DNA of 64,000 nucleotides from an uncultured Sutterella sp. (GTDB lineage: Bacteria; Pseudomonadota; Gammaproteobacteria; Burkholderiales; Burkholderiaceae_F), in contig CASEFX010000007.1 of the NCBI GenBank assembly GCA_949287305.1, positions 108,548-172,547 on the forward strand. Reading direction: 5' to 3'. The position numbers and the translations under genes were made by a program. The notes below the pieces were generated by a model. That model ran no database searches, was not told where the DNA came from, and saw only the letters and a program-made list of their open reading frames with translations. Below are positions 16,890-25,471 of the stretch, piece by piece; positions within the stretch are counted from its first letter, which is position 1; each line of letters begins with the position of its first letter.

Positions 16890-18674
16890 ATGACGTTTCG
16901 TCAGAACGCAACGGCCGCGGTGCTTGCGGCGCTTTTCGCCTCCCTGAGCGCCCAGGCGGCGGACAAGGACTACAACGCCCAGCTTGCGGGCTCGCACATG
17001 AAAAGGGGCCTCGACTGCGCGAGCTGTCACGTCAACGGCATGCAGGTGAGCGACTCGGAAACCGAGATCAACAAGCAGTGCGTGAGCTGCCACGGAGGCT
17101 TGGAAAAGCTTGCCGACTCGAAGAAGAAGCCCGATCCGCACGCGAGCCACATCGGCACGATTCAGTGCACGGCCTGCCACGCGGGCCACGTGGAGTCGCA
17201 GTCCTATTGCCTGAGCTGCCACGACTTCCCGGCGATGAAGATTCCGTTCGGGAGCGCCAAGCCCATCGAATGGAAGTGGAAGGACCTTGCGTCCTATAAG
17301 GACGTGACGCCCGTCCGCTCGGAAGAGGTCGACCTCGTGGTGGTGGGCTCCGGCGCCGCGGGCTTCGTCGCGGCCATGGAAGCGCACGAAAAGGGCGTGC
17401 GCAACATCGTCATTCTCGAAAAGATGCCGATTCCCGGCGGCAACTCGCAGTTTGCGGCGGGCGGCATGAACGCCGCGGGTTCCGTCTATCAGCAGGCCAA
17501 GGGCATCAAGGACACGCCCGAAATGATGGCGGCCGACACGATGAAGGGCGGCAAGAACACGAGCGATCCGAAGCTTGTCGAAATCTTCGCGAAGAATTCC
17601 GCCGAATCGATCGCGTGGCTGAAGGAACGCGGCGCGGAACTGGAAAACGTCGCCGCAGGGGGCGGCGCCTCCGCGCCCCGCATGCACGGCCCGAAGGGCG
17701 GCAAGGCGGTCGGTCCCTATCTCTCGGCCTTCTTCCGCGATCAGGCCGAAAAGATGGAGGGCGTGGACCTTCGTCTCAACAGCCGGCTCGTTCGCCTTCT
17801 CACCGACAAGTCGGGCGCCGTGACGGGCGTTTTGGTCGAAGGCAAGCACAACGGCGTCTATGAAATCAAGGCGAAGGCCGTCGTGCTCGCCACGGGCGGG
17901 CTCGGCGCGAACAAGGCGCTCGTGAAGCAGTACCTGCCGAACCTCGATCCGGCGACGAAGACTTCGAACCAGCCCGGCACGACGGGCGACGGTATGTATC
18001 TCGGCGAACAGATCGGCGCGGCGCTCGTCGACATGAAGGAAATTCAGCTCAATCCGACGCTCCTCGTCGGCTCGCCCGTGATCATCTCCGAGACCGTCCG
18101 CGGTCAGGGCGCCGTCTTCGTGAACCGCGAAGGGAAGCGCTTCATTTCCGAAATGACGACGCGCGACGTCACGAGCGCGGCGGTCTCCGCGCAGACGGGC
18201 GGCACGGCCTTTGAAATCTTCGACGACGGTACGGTGAGCCGTGTGGCGCAGCTCAAGGCCTGCTTCGAACTCGGCCTCGTGAAGGAAGGCAACACGCTCG
18301 AAGAGCTCGGCAAGAATGCCGGCATCGATCCGAAGGCCTTGGCCGAAACGATCCGCGTCTACAACGGCTACGTCGAAAGCGGCAAGGATCCGGACTTCAA
18401 CCGCCCGAAGCCTCCCTTCAAGATCGAAGGTCCCAAGTTCTACGCGATCGAAATCACGCCCGCCATCCACTACGCCATGGGCGGCCTCAAATTCAACGAG
18501 AAGACCCAGGTGATCAACAAGGAAGGCAAGCCCATCGAAGGTCTCTTCGCCGCGGGTGAAACCACGGGCGGTCTGCACGGCAAGAACCGTCTCGGCGGCA
18601 ACTCCGTCTCCGAAACGATCACCTTCGGGCGCATCGCGGGCGACGAAGCCGCCAAGCGCGTGCTCGGCAAGTGA
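16890..18674 (+). CDS. fccA: Periplasmic tetraheme flavocytochrome c fumarate reductase
   Basis: A 594-residue protein with a Sec signal (to about residue 24), four CXXCH heme sites at about 43, 64, 93 and 107, and an FAD domain from about residue 150 (VVGSGAAGFVA). This is the fused layout of Shewanella Fcc3. All fumarate reductase landmarks are present: His in RMHGPKGG, the proton-donor Arg in SETVRGQGA, His in AIHYAMGGL and Arg in NRLGGNS. It should reduce fumarate, or a close analogue, in the periplasm using electrons from a quinol dehydrogenase. ATG 16890 follows AAAGGAGATCC; upstream in-frame codons do not encode a signal. Divergent lysR. Confidence 0.9.
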   Translation: MTFRQNATAAVLAALFASLSAQAADKDYNAQLAGSHMKRGLDCASCHVNGMQVSDSETEINKQCVSCHGGLEKLADSKKKPDPHASHIGTIQCTACHAGHVESQSYCLSCHDFPAMKIPFGSAKPIEWKWKDLASYKDVTPVRSEEVDLVVVGSGAAGFVAAMEAHEKGVRNIVILEKMPIPGGNSQFAAGGMNAAGSVYQQAKGIKDTPEMMAADTMKGGKNTSDPKLVEIFAKNSAESIAWLKERGAELENVAAGGGASAPRMHGPKGGKAVGPYLSAFFRDQAEKMEGVDLRLNSRLVRLLTDKSGAVTGVLVEGKHNGVYEIKAKAVVLATGGLGANKALVKQYLPNLDPATKTSNQPGTTGDGMYLGEQIGAALVDMKEIQLNPTLLVGSPVIISETVRGQGAVFVNREGKRFISEMTTRDVTSAAVSAQTGGTAFEIFDDGTVSRVAQLKACFELGLVKEGNTLEELGKNAGIDPKALAETIRVYNGYVESGKDPDFNRPKPPFKIEGPKFYAIEITPAIHYAMGGLKFNEKTQVINKEGKPIEGLFAAGETTGGLHGKNRLGGNSVSETITFGRIAGDEAAKRVLGK

Positions 18675-18736
18675 GCTTGAAAAGGGAGCGTCCCGGCCCA
18701 CGGCCGGGCGCCCCGAAGAAGTGAGGCTCCATGCGG

Positions 18737-18853
18737 GAAAGCCGCTTCTTCTCGGACGGGAAGGAGCGGCTTTCGCGCACTTTGGAGAGAACGGACGACG
18801 ATTCCGCCCGCACAAGCGAAAACCGCCTCTCCGGAGTGTCCGGAGAGGCGGTT
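18737..18853. terminator. Two hairpins between fccA and assT
   Basis: Stem 1 is GAAAGCCGCT/AGCGGCTTTC (18737-18746 with 18765-18774) and terminates the plus-strand gene. Stem 2 is a perfect 15-bp repeat (18821-18835 with 18839-18853) with a three-base loop, usable on both strands; it lies 27 bases after the minus-strand assT stop. Confidence 0.8.
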
Positions 18854-18880
18854 CGAACCGCTCCAAGAAAGGAGAACCGA

Positions 18881-20692
18881 TTAGCGGGCGTTCATCGCCT
18901 TGTCAATCGAGAACGGCCAGGCCTGGTAGCCCGAGCAGTTCTTCAACTGAATTTCGACGGACGGCTCCTTGGCGCCCCACTTGAATTCTTCAATGTAGGG
19001 GTTGGGAGACGAGGTGAACGCGCCCGAGGCGAGGTCGAAGTTCGCACCGGCGGTGGCCGAGTAGACGAAGATCGAGTTCTTGTCGGCCTGGTATTCGGTG
19101 AGCGAGGTCACGGGGCTGTACCATTCGTGGCCGCGTTCCTTGCCGTATTCCCAAACCTGTTCGACCGTCATCTTCTTCTGGTCGATCTTGTAGACGACCG
19201 CACGGCTGTACTTCATTTCGGGCAGAGCGGGCTGTTCCATGCCGCGGGCGTCGCCGTTGTCGAAGGCCGAGAGGTAGAGGATGTCGCCCTTGCTCATTTC
19301 GTCGATCTTGAAGGCCGTGTGCTGCGTCCACGTCCAGTCGAAGCCGCCTTCGCAGACGGAGCCTTCGCACTTGATGGGCTTGCCGTTCTTGTCGACCGGC
19401 GTCAGGACCTTTTCAGCCCAGCCCTTCTTCCAGCCTTCGGGGGAGCCGAGGATCCACTTCACCTTCTTGTCGCGGCCGATCTTGATCATCGCGGACTGAT
19501 GGCGCGAGGAGATGATGATGGAGTCGTCTTCCGGGTCGTAGTCGACGGAGTTGACGTGGGCCCAGTTGCGGCCCGCGCCCGTGCCGACGATGTCGCCGAA
19601 GCGGTCGGACTGGTCAAGCGCCTTGATGTCTTCTTCCGAGAGGGTCTTGCCGGCCTGCGAAGCGTCGATGTTGAGGCAGACGGCGCCCTGGTCGAGGACC
19701 TTCAGAACGTTGTCGCGGTACGGGTCGAGAATGTCGGCGAGACGCCATTCGTCCACCACCACGCCTTCCTGGTCGATTTCAGCGATCACGTCGCGGACCG
19801 TGTGCACGTTCTTGCCGTCGGGACGCTTGTAGTTGGAGGAAGCCACGCGAAGGAAGAAGTGACCGTTCTGCGCGTCGTCCATCGAGTGCGAGTAGTCGGA
19901 GAAGCGAAGCGGCAGACGGCGGTTGAAGACTTCGCGGCCCATGATGTCGTACTTGACGTAGCGCTGGCCGTAGCCCCAGGTGAGCATGCCGTCGGCGTTC
20001 TGCTTGAAGCCCATCATCACGCCCGCGCTGTAGATCGAGTTGAGGTCGTAGATCGGGTTCGCAAGCATGTACCAGCGGACGTGACCGGCCGTGTCGAGAA
20101 TCGTGTTCTGCGGCCAGAAGTTCCATTCGAGGGCGCCGCCCGAGGGATTGTTCCAGACGACGCGCGTGCCGACGCCGGACTTTTCCGCGATGTTGTTGAC
20201 GAAGTAGAGGCGGTCCTGGAATTCGGGATCGACCTTCTTCACTTCAACGCCGTACGGAATTTCCTTTTCCATCGTGATGCCGGCCACTTCAAAGTAGACG
20301 GGCGGGGCGTAGAGCTGGATCGTGTCGGTGAACTTTTCGGTCTTGCCGCGCAGTTCGCGGGTGTAGGAGACCTCGACCTTGTTGACGTAGTCGGGATAGA
20401 GACCGAAGACGGGGATGCCGCCGTGCGTCAGAACCTGGCGGTCGGAGACCTTGTACTTGATTTCACGGCCGTCGGGCTTCGGAAGCACGCGCACCGTGAC
20501 GTCCTTGACCGTGTAGCCGCCGTCGCGGACGATGGCCGTAAGCGGCGCGATGCCGTACGGGTTCATCATCACTTCGCCGAGGTGACCCTGGACGTGATAG
20601 TCGATCTTCGGACCCGAGGGACCGCCGATGGCGAACGCGGCGACCGGAATCGCAGCCATGGCGCAGGCGAGAAGTTTGAGGCGGAAATTCAT
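18881..20692 (-). CDS. assT: Arylsulfate sulfotransferase
   Basis: A 603-residue periplasmic enzyme that moves sulfuryl groups from an aryl sulfate to a phenolic acceptor without PAPS. Signal peptide to about residue 22 (AAIPVAAFA). The AssT active-site set is visible: His in DYSHSMDD, His in NWAHVNS, Arg in SSRHQSAMIKI and the transiently sulfurylated His in WTQHTAFKI. Two cysteines in CEGSVCEGG match the disulfide of E. coli AssT, which is made by DsbL/DsbI; a dsbI gene lies at 63370-64000. The start ATG 20692 has AAAGGAG upstream. Confidence 0.93.
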   Translation of the reverse strand: MNFRLKLLACAMAAIPVAAFAIGGPSGPKIDYHVQGHLGEVMMNPYGIAPLTAIVRDGGYTVKDVTVRVLPKPDGREIKYKVSDRQVLTHGGIPVFGLYPDYVNKVEVSYTRELRGKTEKFTDTIQLYAPPVYFEVAGITMEKEIPYGVEVKKVDPEFQDRLYFVNNIAEKSGVGTRVVWNNPSGGALEWNFWPQNTILDTAGHVRWYMLANPIYDLNSIYSAGVMMGFKQNADGMLTWGYGQRYVKYDIMGREVFNRRLPLRFSDYSHSMDDAQNGHFFLRVASSNYKRPDGKNVHTVRDVIAEIDQEGVVVDEWRLADILDPYRDNVLKVLDQGAVCLNIDASQAGKTLSEEDIKALDQSDRFGDIVGTGAGRNWAHVNSVDYDPEDDSIIISSRHQSAMIKIGRDKKVKWILGSPEGWKKGWAEKVLTPVDKNGKPIKCEGSVCEGGFDWTWTQHTAFKIDEMSKGDILYLSAFDNGDARGMEQPALPEMKYSRAVVYKIDQKKMTVEQVWEYGKERGHEWYSPVTSLTEYQADKNSIFVYSATAGANFDLASGAFTSSPNPYIEEFKWGAKEPSVEIQLKNCSGYQAWPFSIDKAMNAR

Positions 20693-20992
20693 GGAGTTCT
20701 CCTTTCGAGACAAATGGCAAAGAGGAAGCGCACGGCGCCTCCGTTGCGGAGAATGATCGCCCCGAACGGGGGTTCTTCACCATTCGCACATTCGGTATGG
20801 GAGAGGGAAACTTGCGGAACTCAGTTTCCTTGAATTCGAAACGGATCGGGGGTAGTGCCTCGGGTTCGGAACGGTTGGCGGAAAGTGGTTTTCCGTAAAG
20901 TAAAAATGATGAAAAAAGAGGCGAATTTGCGCCCGTCCGGGACGGGGAAGGAGGGCGGTCCGGAGGGGGCTTTTTCGGAAAAATGAAAAAAA
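20693..20992. other. Gap with the assT promoter region
   Basis: About 300 bases without a gene. I see the assT ribosome-binding site at its edge and a run of short purine-rich stretches near 20980, but no convincing promoter or operator. The element shared by two other reductase units is not present here. Confidence 0.4.
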
Positions 20993-21017
20993 GGCCGCCG
21001 AAGAAATTTCGGCGGCC
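20993..21017 (-). terminator. Terminator after the second FMN+FAD reductase
   Basis: Perfect 10-bp stem GGCCGCCGAA/TTCGGCGGCC (20993-21002 with 21008-21017). On the minus strand a long T-run follows (A-run before 20993). Confidence 0.92.
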
Positions 21018-21048
21018 GAAAAGGGAGAGAAATCGAAGGGGAGACGAC

Positions 21049-22830
21049 TTATTTGTTGTTTGCGGCCATGCGGCCCGCGGTGCGGCCGAAGACCATGCAG
21101 TCGGCCACGGCGTTGCCGCCCAAGCGGTTTTCACCGTGCACGCCGCCCGTCACTTCACCCGCGGCGTAGAGGCCCGGGATCACCTTGCCGTTGCGGTCGA
21201 TCACTTCGGCGTTCGTGTTTATCTTGATCCCGCCCATGGTGTGGTGGATGGTCGGGACCTTGCGGGCGACGTAGTAGGGACCTTCCGTGATGGGACGGTC
21301 GTCCGTGTGGTTGGCGCGGAAGCCGAAGCGGTCGGTTTCGACTTCGTGGCGCGCGACGCGGTTATATTCCTCGATCGAGGCGCGCAGACGGTTTACGTCG
21401 ACCTTCATGATCTTGGCGAGGTCTTCCAGCGTCTCGGCCTTCTGCACACGGCCCTGTTCGAGCATGTCGTGCATCGTGCGGCCGCTCAGGAGGTCGATCT
21501 TGTTTTCGTCCGGATAGCGCAGGTGGTTCTGCACGAGCCAGAAAGTCTGGCCGGGCTGCGCGAAGACGGCCTTGCTCAAGACGTCGCGCGGAGCGCCTTC
21601 GTCGACGAAGCGGTCGCCGTTCGTGTTGATGAAAAGGCGGTTGCGGCCGGAAGTCTTGATGTCAAGCATGAGGCCGGTGCCGGGGGTGCCGTTCGGGTGG
21701 ACCTGAATGTCGGCGAGGCCGATCAGGTCGGCGTTCACCTTTTCTGCCATGAGAAGGCCGTCGCCCTGAGCGGCGACGCTGATGTTCGAGCACCCGATTT
21801 CCTTGTCGAGGTTCGCTTCCTTCCAGATGCCGGTGTTCACCTTCTGGCGGAATTCCACGTTGGCGCCGAAACCGCCCGTGGAGAGGATTACGCCGCGCGT
21901 GCCGAAGACCTTCGCCGTCTTGCCGCGGCTTTCCACGGCAACGCCCGTGATGCGGCCGTTTTCTTCAATGAGGCTCGTCGCCTTCGTTTCGAGGAAGACC
22001 TTCACGCGGTCGGGATACTTCGCAAGCGCCTCTTCGAGGACGGCGATGTAGGTGTGGCCGCCCGCGGGATCGGGATAGTGTGAGCGCTGATAGAGCGCGC
22101 CCGTCGCGGCACCCACCTTCGGGTTCACCTTGAGGCCGAGGCTTTCAAGCCAGGCGAGCGATTCGGTCGCATGGTCGGCGAGGTAATGCACGAGCGAGGG
22201 ATCGTTCGTGTTGTGGCCGCCCTTCATCGTCTGATCGAAATGTTTCTGCGGATTGTCTTCGATCCCGAGCGCCTTCTGGTAGCTCGTGCCCGACGCGTTG
22301 AAGGCGCCGCCGCAGACGTTGGTGGAGCCGCCCAAATAGCCGAGCTTTTCGACGATCGTCACGCTCGCGCCCGCTTCGAGGGCCGAGACCGCCGCGGCGA
22401 GACCGGCGCCGCCCCCGCCCACGACAACCACGTCGCTCGTCACGGTTTCGGGGAGCACGGCCGCTTCATGGACGCGCTTGAAGAAGGACTCGTCGGCCCC
22501 CGCCTTCTTGAGGGCCTGACGCGTGCCTTGGAGCACCGCAAAGCTCGTGAGGCTCGCGCCCGAGACGCCGTCGACGCCCGCCGTCTGTTCGCGAACGATG
22601 CGGTCGCCGAGCGTCTTGATGGCTTCGGCGCCGACGCCCGGGCTTTCGAGCGCGTCGTTCGAGGTGACCTTGACGATTTTGCCGCCTTCGAGCGTCACTT
22701 CGACCGTGAAGGGCGCGATGAGGCCCATCACCTTTTCTTTGTACACGCCGTCCTTGGGCGCGGCGTTGGCCTGCGCGGCGACGAGCGCGAGGCCGAGGGC
22801 GACCGAGAGCAGCTTCTTGGCTTGCAGCAT
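21049..22830 (-). CDS. Exported FMN+FAD reductase, second paralogue
   Basis: A 593-residue protein with a Sec signal (cut near ANA, residue 23) and an FMN domain whose attachment motif is DGVSGAS (about 87-93), serine instead of the more usual threonine. The flavocytochrome-type FAD domain begins near VVGGGGAG. Candidate catalytic residues are His in YQRSHYPDPAGG, Arg in KTSGRNRLFINT, His in IHHTMGGIKI and Arg in NRLGGNA. It reduces an unknown acceptor in the periplasm. A two-component system is encoded directly upstream and a promoter element lies 71 bases before the start. The 32 in-frame codons before ATG 22830 are not signal-like. Confidence 0.85.
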   Translation of the reverse strand: MLQAKKLLSVALGLALVAAQANAAPKDGVYKEKVMGLIAPFTVEVTLEGGKIVKVTSNDALESPGVGAEAIKTLGDRIVREQTAGVDGVSGASLTSFAVLQGTRQALKKAGADESFFKRVHEAAVLPETVTSDVVVVGGGGAGLAAAVSALEAGASVTIVEKLGYLGGSTNVCGGAFNASGTSYQKALGIEDNPQKHFDQTMKGGHNTNDPSLVHYLADHATESLAWLESLGLKVNPKVGAATGALYQRSHYPDPAGGHTYIAVLEEALAKYPDRVKVFLETKATSLIEENGRITGVAVESRGKTAKVFGTRGVILSTGGFGANVEFRQKVNTGIWKEANLDKEIGCSNISVAAQGDGLLMAEKVNADLIGLADIQVHPNGTPGTGLMLDIKTSGRNRLFINTNGDRFVDEGAPRDVLSKAVFAQPGQTFWLVQNHLRYPDENKIDLLSGRTMHDMLEQGRVQKAETLEDLAKIMKVDVNRLRASIEEYNRVARHEVETDRFGFRANHTDDRPITEGPYYVARKVPTIHHTMGGIKINTNAEVIDRNGKVIPGLYAAGEVTGGVHGENRLGGNAVADCMVFGRTAGRMAANNK

Positions 22831-22900
22831 GGTTTTCTCCTTTCCTGAGGGTTCGGACGGACGAAGGAGCCGTCCTTTCGGCCATCTTGGCCCGAAGACC

Positions 22901-22928
22901 TGCCTAGGCAATCGGGACGAAGTCAAGA
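22901..22928 (-). promoter_or_regulatory. Conserved reductase promoter element, copy 2
   Basis: Matches the element at 14895-14922 at 24 of 28 positions. Its core TGCCTAGGCA is a perfect 10-base palindrome, and TTGAC lies 18-22 bases upstream of it on the minus strand. It sits between the response regulator stop codon and the reductase start. Confidence 0.62.
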
Positions 22929-22941
22929 AAGGAGAAGAAAA

Positions 22942-23568
22942 TCAGAGCTCTTTTCGCACGAAGAGCACCGTGAGCGGCGCGAGGTCGGCGACGTTGTGGA
23001 CGTTGAGCTTGCGGTAGGCCGAGAGCCGGTGCGCGTGCACGGTGCGCTCGCTGATGCCGAGGCGCTCGGCGATCTGACGGTTCAAAAGTCCCGAGGCGAC
23101 GTAGCGCACGATCTCCTGTTCGCGCTCGGTGAGTTCCCTGAACTTACGCTTCCAGGCGGCCGAATCGAGCGGCATGGCGCGCTGATCGCAGTCCTCCTGC
23201 ACGATCGTCGCGACCGAGGTCAGCAGACGCGGCGCGTCGACGGGCTTCAGGAGGAAGTCCTTGGCGCCCTTTTTGAGCGTGTGCACGGCCATGTCGACGT
23301 CGCCGTGCCCCGTGAGAAAGAGGATGGGGAGGGGATACTCGCGCCGGTTCAATTCCTCCTGCATTTCAAGACCCGAGATTTCCGGCATGCGCACGTCGAG
23401 AATGAGGCAGCCCGGACGCGAGGGCGTGTCCTCGGCGAAGAAGTCCGACGCCCTTTCATAGCAGGCGACGTCCCAGCCTTCAGCGGAGAGCATGATTTCG
23501 AGCGACGCGAGCTGATCGGGGTCGTCGTCGACGATGCGCACGAGCGGTTTTTCAGTTTTGCGGGTCAT
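22942..23568 (-). CDS. FixJ/TtrR-type response regulator
   Basis: A 208-residue regulator with a receiver domain (acidic pocket VDDD near residue 14, phospho-acceptor Asp in LILDVRMPE, Lys in LLKPVD) and a C-terminal LuxR-type helix-turn-helix (LTEREQEIVRYVASGLLNRQIAERLGIS). Its start overlaps the 3' end of the kinase gene by 17 bases, so the two are translated together. The reductase gene follows 111 bases downstream, and the shared promoter element in that gap is a plausible target. Confidence 0.92.
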   Translation of the reverse strand: MTRKTEKPLVRIVDDDPDQLASLEIMLSAEGWDVACYERASDFFAEDTPSRPGCLILDVRMPEISGLEMQEELNRREYPLPILFLTGHGDVDMAVHTLKKGAKDFLLKPVDAPRLLTSVATIVQEDCDQRAMPLDSAAWKRKFRELTEREQEIVRYVASGLLNRQIAERLGISERTVHAHRLSAYRKLNVHNVADLAPLTVLFVRKEL

Positions 23569-25366
23569 TTTCGACGTTTTCCTTCTTGGAATGTTCGGCG
23601 GGTTTCGGAAGCGGCAGCGTAATGCAGGCTTCCGTGACGTTGTCCTTTCGTTCGAGCGAGAAGTGTCCCATCGCCTTTTCCGTGAGGGTCTTGACGATGA
23701 GAAGCCCGAGGCCGAGGCCGTTTTCCTTGCTCGAAGAGAGCGGCGCCCCGTGCACGGCGAGCGACTCGGCCGTCGTGCGGGCGTTGTCGGTCACGGTGAT
23801 GCGGACTTTTTCCTCTTCGAGCGAAAGCGAGACGACGATCTTCGCGTCGGGCGTATGCTTGGTCGCCTCCACGGCGTTTTTGACGAGGTTCGTGACGCAG
23901 AGTTCCGCCTCGAGCGGGTTCCACTCGAGGACGACGGGCAGGGCGGGGATCTCGCCCGTGATGCGGGCGTGCGCGCTCACGGCGCTTTGCTGCGAGACGA
24001 TGCGCTTCAGAATCGGGTTGACTTCGATGAGGGTGCTCTCGGGCTCGCGGCGCTTCACGTACTGCCGCACGCGGCTAACGATTTCGGAGGCTCTCGCGCA
24101 CTGGCTTGAGATGAGCGCGAGCGAACGGCGCACGACCGCGGGAGCGTCGTCGTTCATTTCCGCGAAGCGTTCGAGCGCGCGAGTGCTGTTGGCGATCGAG
24201 TTGAGGGGGCCGTTCAATTCATGCGTGATGAGGCTCGACATGGCGCCGATCACGCTCACGCGCTCGAGCGTTTCAAGGTGCCGGCTCATCTCGCTTTCCT
24301 TTTCCATGGCGAGCCGCAGCTCTTCGGTGCGCTTTGTGACGAGGTGGTCGGCGCGGCGGCTGTGAAAGACGAGTCCGACGGCCGCCATCAGAACGAGGGC
24401 GCAAAACGGCCAGTAGCGCTCGAGAAAGCTTCTCACCGAGGTGATGCGCAGGTATTCGAAGGGGCCGCGCCGGATCTGACGGTAGAGGTCGTCGACGCTG
24501 TTGAAGTTCGAGGTGACGCCCCAGCTCGCGCCTTCGGGCGTTTTCGGCATCGAAAGGAGCGCCGCCGTGATGTCGCGCGCCGTCTCCCAGCGGACCGTGT
24601 CGTTCGAGACGAAGGTCCAGTTGGGGTAGAGCGCGGTCGAGTGCATGCAGGGAAAGCCCGGCGTTTCCTTGAGGCCGATCGGCCGAAAGCCGTCGACGAG
24701 TTCCGGTTCCGTCTTGTGGAGTTCCTCGACGGTGCAGGCGCGGGCCATGGCGACGTCGGCGTCGCCCCGGTTGACGGCGAGAAGAAGTCGCCGCACGGGC
24801 GAGCCCGCTTCGACGAAGGTCCAATAGTCGTCGGGATCGTAGCCGCGTGCGGCGATTTCGCCCATCGGCACGTAGACGCCCGTGAAGCCCTCCTGCCAGT
24901 TGGCCGCGGCGCGAAGCCCCTTGAGGTCGTCGAAGCTGCGGTAGGGCGAATCCTTTTTGACGAGAAAGACGGTCCCGACCGCCAGGTCGGGGCTCGCCGT
25001 CGTGGGCGTCACGAGCGTCGCGAGGTCGCGAAGGCCCCGATAGTTGAGGCGGCGGTAAAAGCCCGAGGCCGCGAGGAAGAAGTCGATCGACTTCGTGCGG
25101 ACCGCCTCATCGAGATCCTTGACGAGATAGGGACGGATCGTGAAGCGGTACTGCGGAAGCTTGGCGCTCAGGTAGAGAAAGGTGTGCGCGAAGGCCTTGC
25201 GTTCGGACGGCGAAAAGCTCGCCTCGATGTAGCCGATCCGGATTTCGGGGAGTTCATCCGTTCCGATCGCGGGCGCTTCCGAAGCCCGCGCCCCGGAGAG
25301 TGTCGCAAGAAGGAGCGGGACGAGCAGTCCCGTCAGAAAACGGGAAAACGAACGAAGGGAGGGCAT
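23552..25366 (-). CDS. Sensor histidine kinase with periplasmic PhnD-like sensor domain
   Basis: About 604 residues from ATG 25366: signal peptide (LTGLLVPLLLATLSGARA), a periplasmic phosphonate-binding (PhnD/TtrS) type domain to about residue 300, one membrane segment (FCALVLMAAVGLVF), a phospho-acceptor His in ITHELNGPLNS and an HATPase domain (NLVKNAVEA, GLGLGLLIVK). This layout is that of TtrS, the tetrathionate sensor, but ligand specificity is unknown. An in-frame start 22 codons upstream (25432) is possible; I chose the one that begins the signal peptide. It pairs with the overlapping regulator. Confidence 0.9.
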   Translation of the reverse strand: MPSLRSFSRFLTGLLVPLLLATLSGARASEAPAIGTDELPEIRIGYIEASFSPSERKAFAHTFLYLSAKLPQYRFTIRPYLVKDLDEAVRTKSIDFFLAASGFYRRLNYRGLRDLATLVTPTTASPDLAVGTVFLVKKDSPYRSFDDLKGLRAAANWQEGFTGVYVPMGEIAARGYDPDDYWTFVEAGSPVRRLLLAVNRGDADVAMARACTVEELHKTEPELVDGFRPIGLKETPGFPCMHSTALYPNWTFVSNDTVRWETARDITAALLSMPKTPEGASWGVTSNFNSVDDLYRQIRRGPFEYLRITSVRSFLERYWPFCALVLMAAVGLVFHSRRADHLVTKRTEELRLAMEKESEMSRHLETLERVSVIGAMSSLITHELNGPLNSIANSTRALERFAEMNDDAPAVVRRSLALISSQCARASEIVSRVRQYVKRREPESTLIEVNPILKRIVSQQSAVSAHARITGEIPALPVVLEWNPLEAELCVTNLVKNAVEATKHTPDAKIVVSLSLEEEKVRITVTDNARTTAESLAVHGAPLSSSKENGLGLGLLIVKTLTEKAMGHFSLERKDNVTEACITLPLPKPAEHSKKENVENDPQN

Positions 25367-25471
25367 GGTGCGGTTTCGGGACGAATTCGGGCTGCGGTCC
25401 CGCCTGCGGAACCGCCGAGGAGAAAATAGCACGCACCTTGAAACAGGTGCAAGGTGCGCTTCCCCGGGCGG

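Noticed and set aside
23552..25366. Naming the kinase-regulator pair ttrS/ttrR
   Set aside because: The architecture fits, but there is no tetrathionate reductase gene and the sensor domain specificity cannot be read from sequence.
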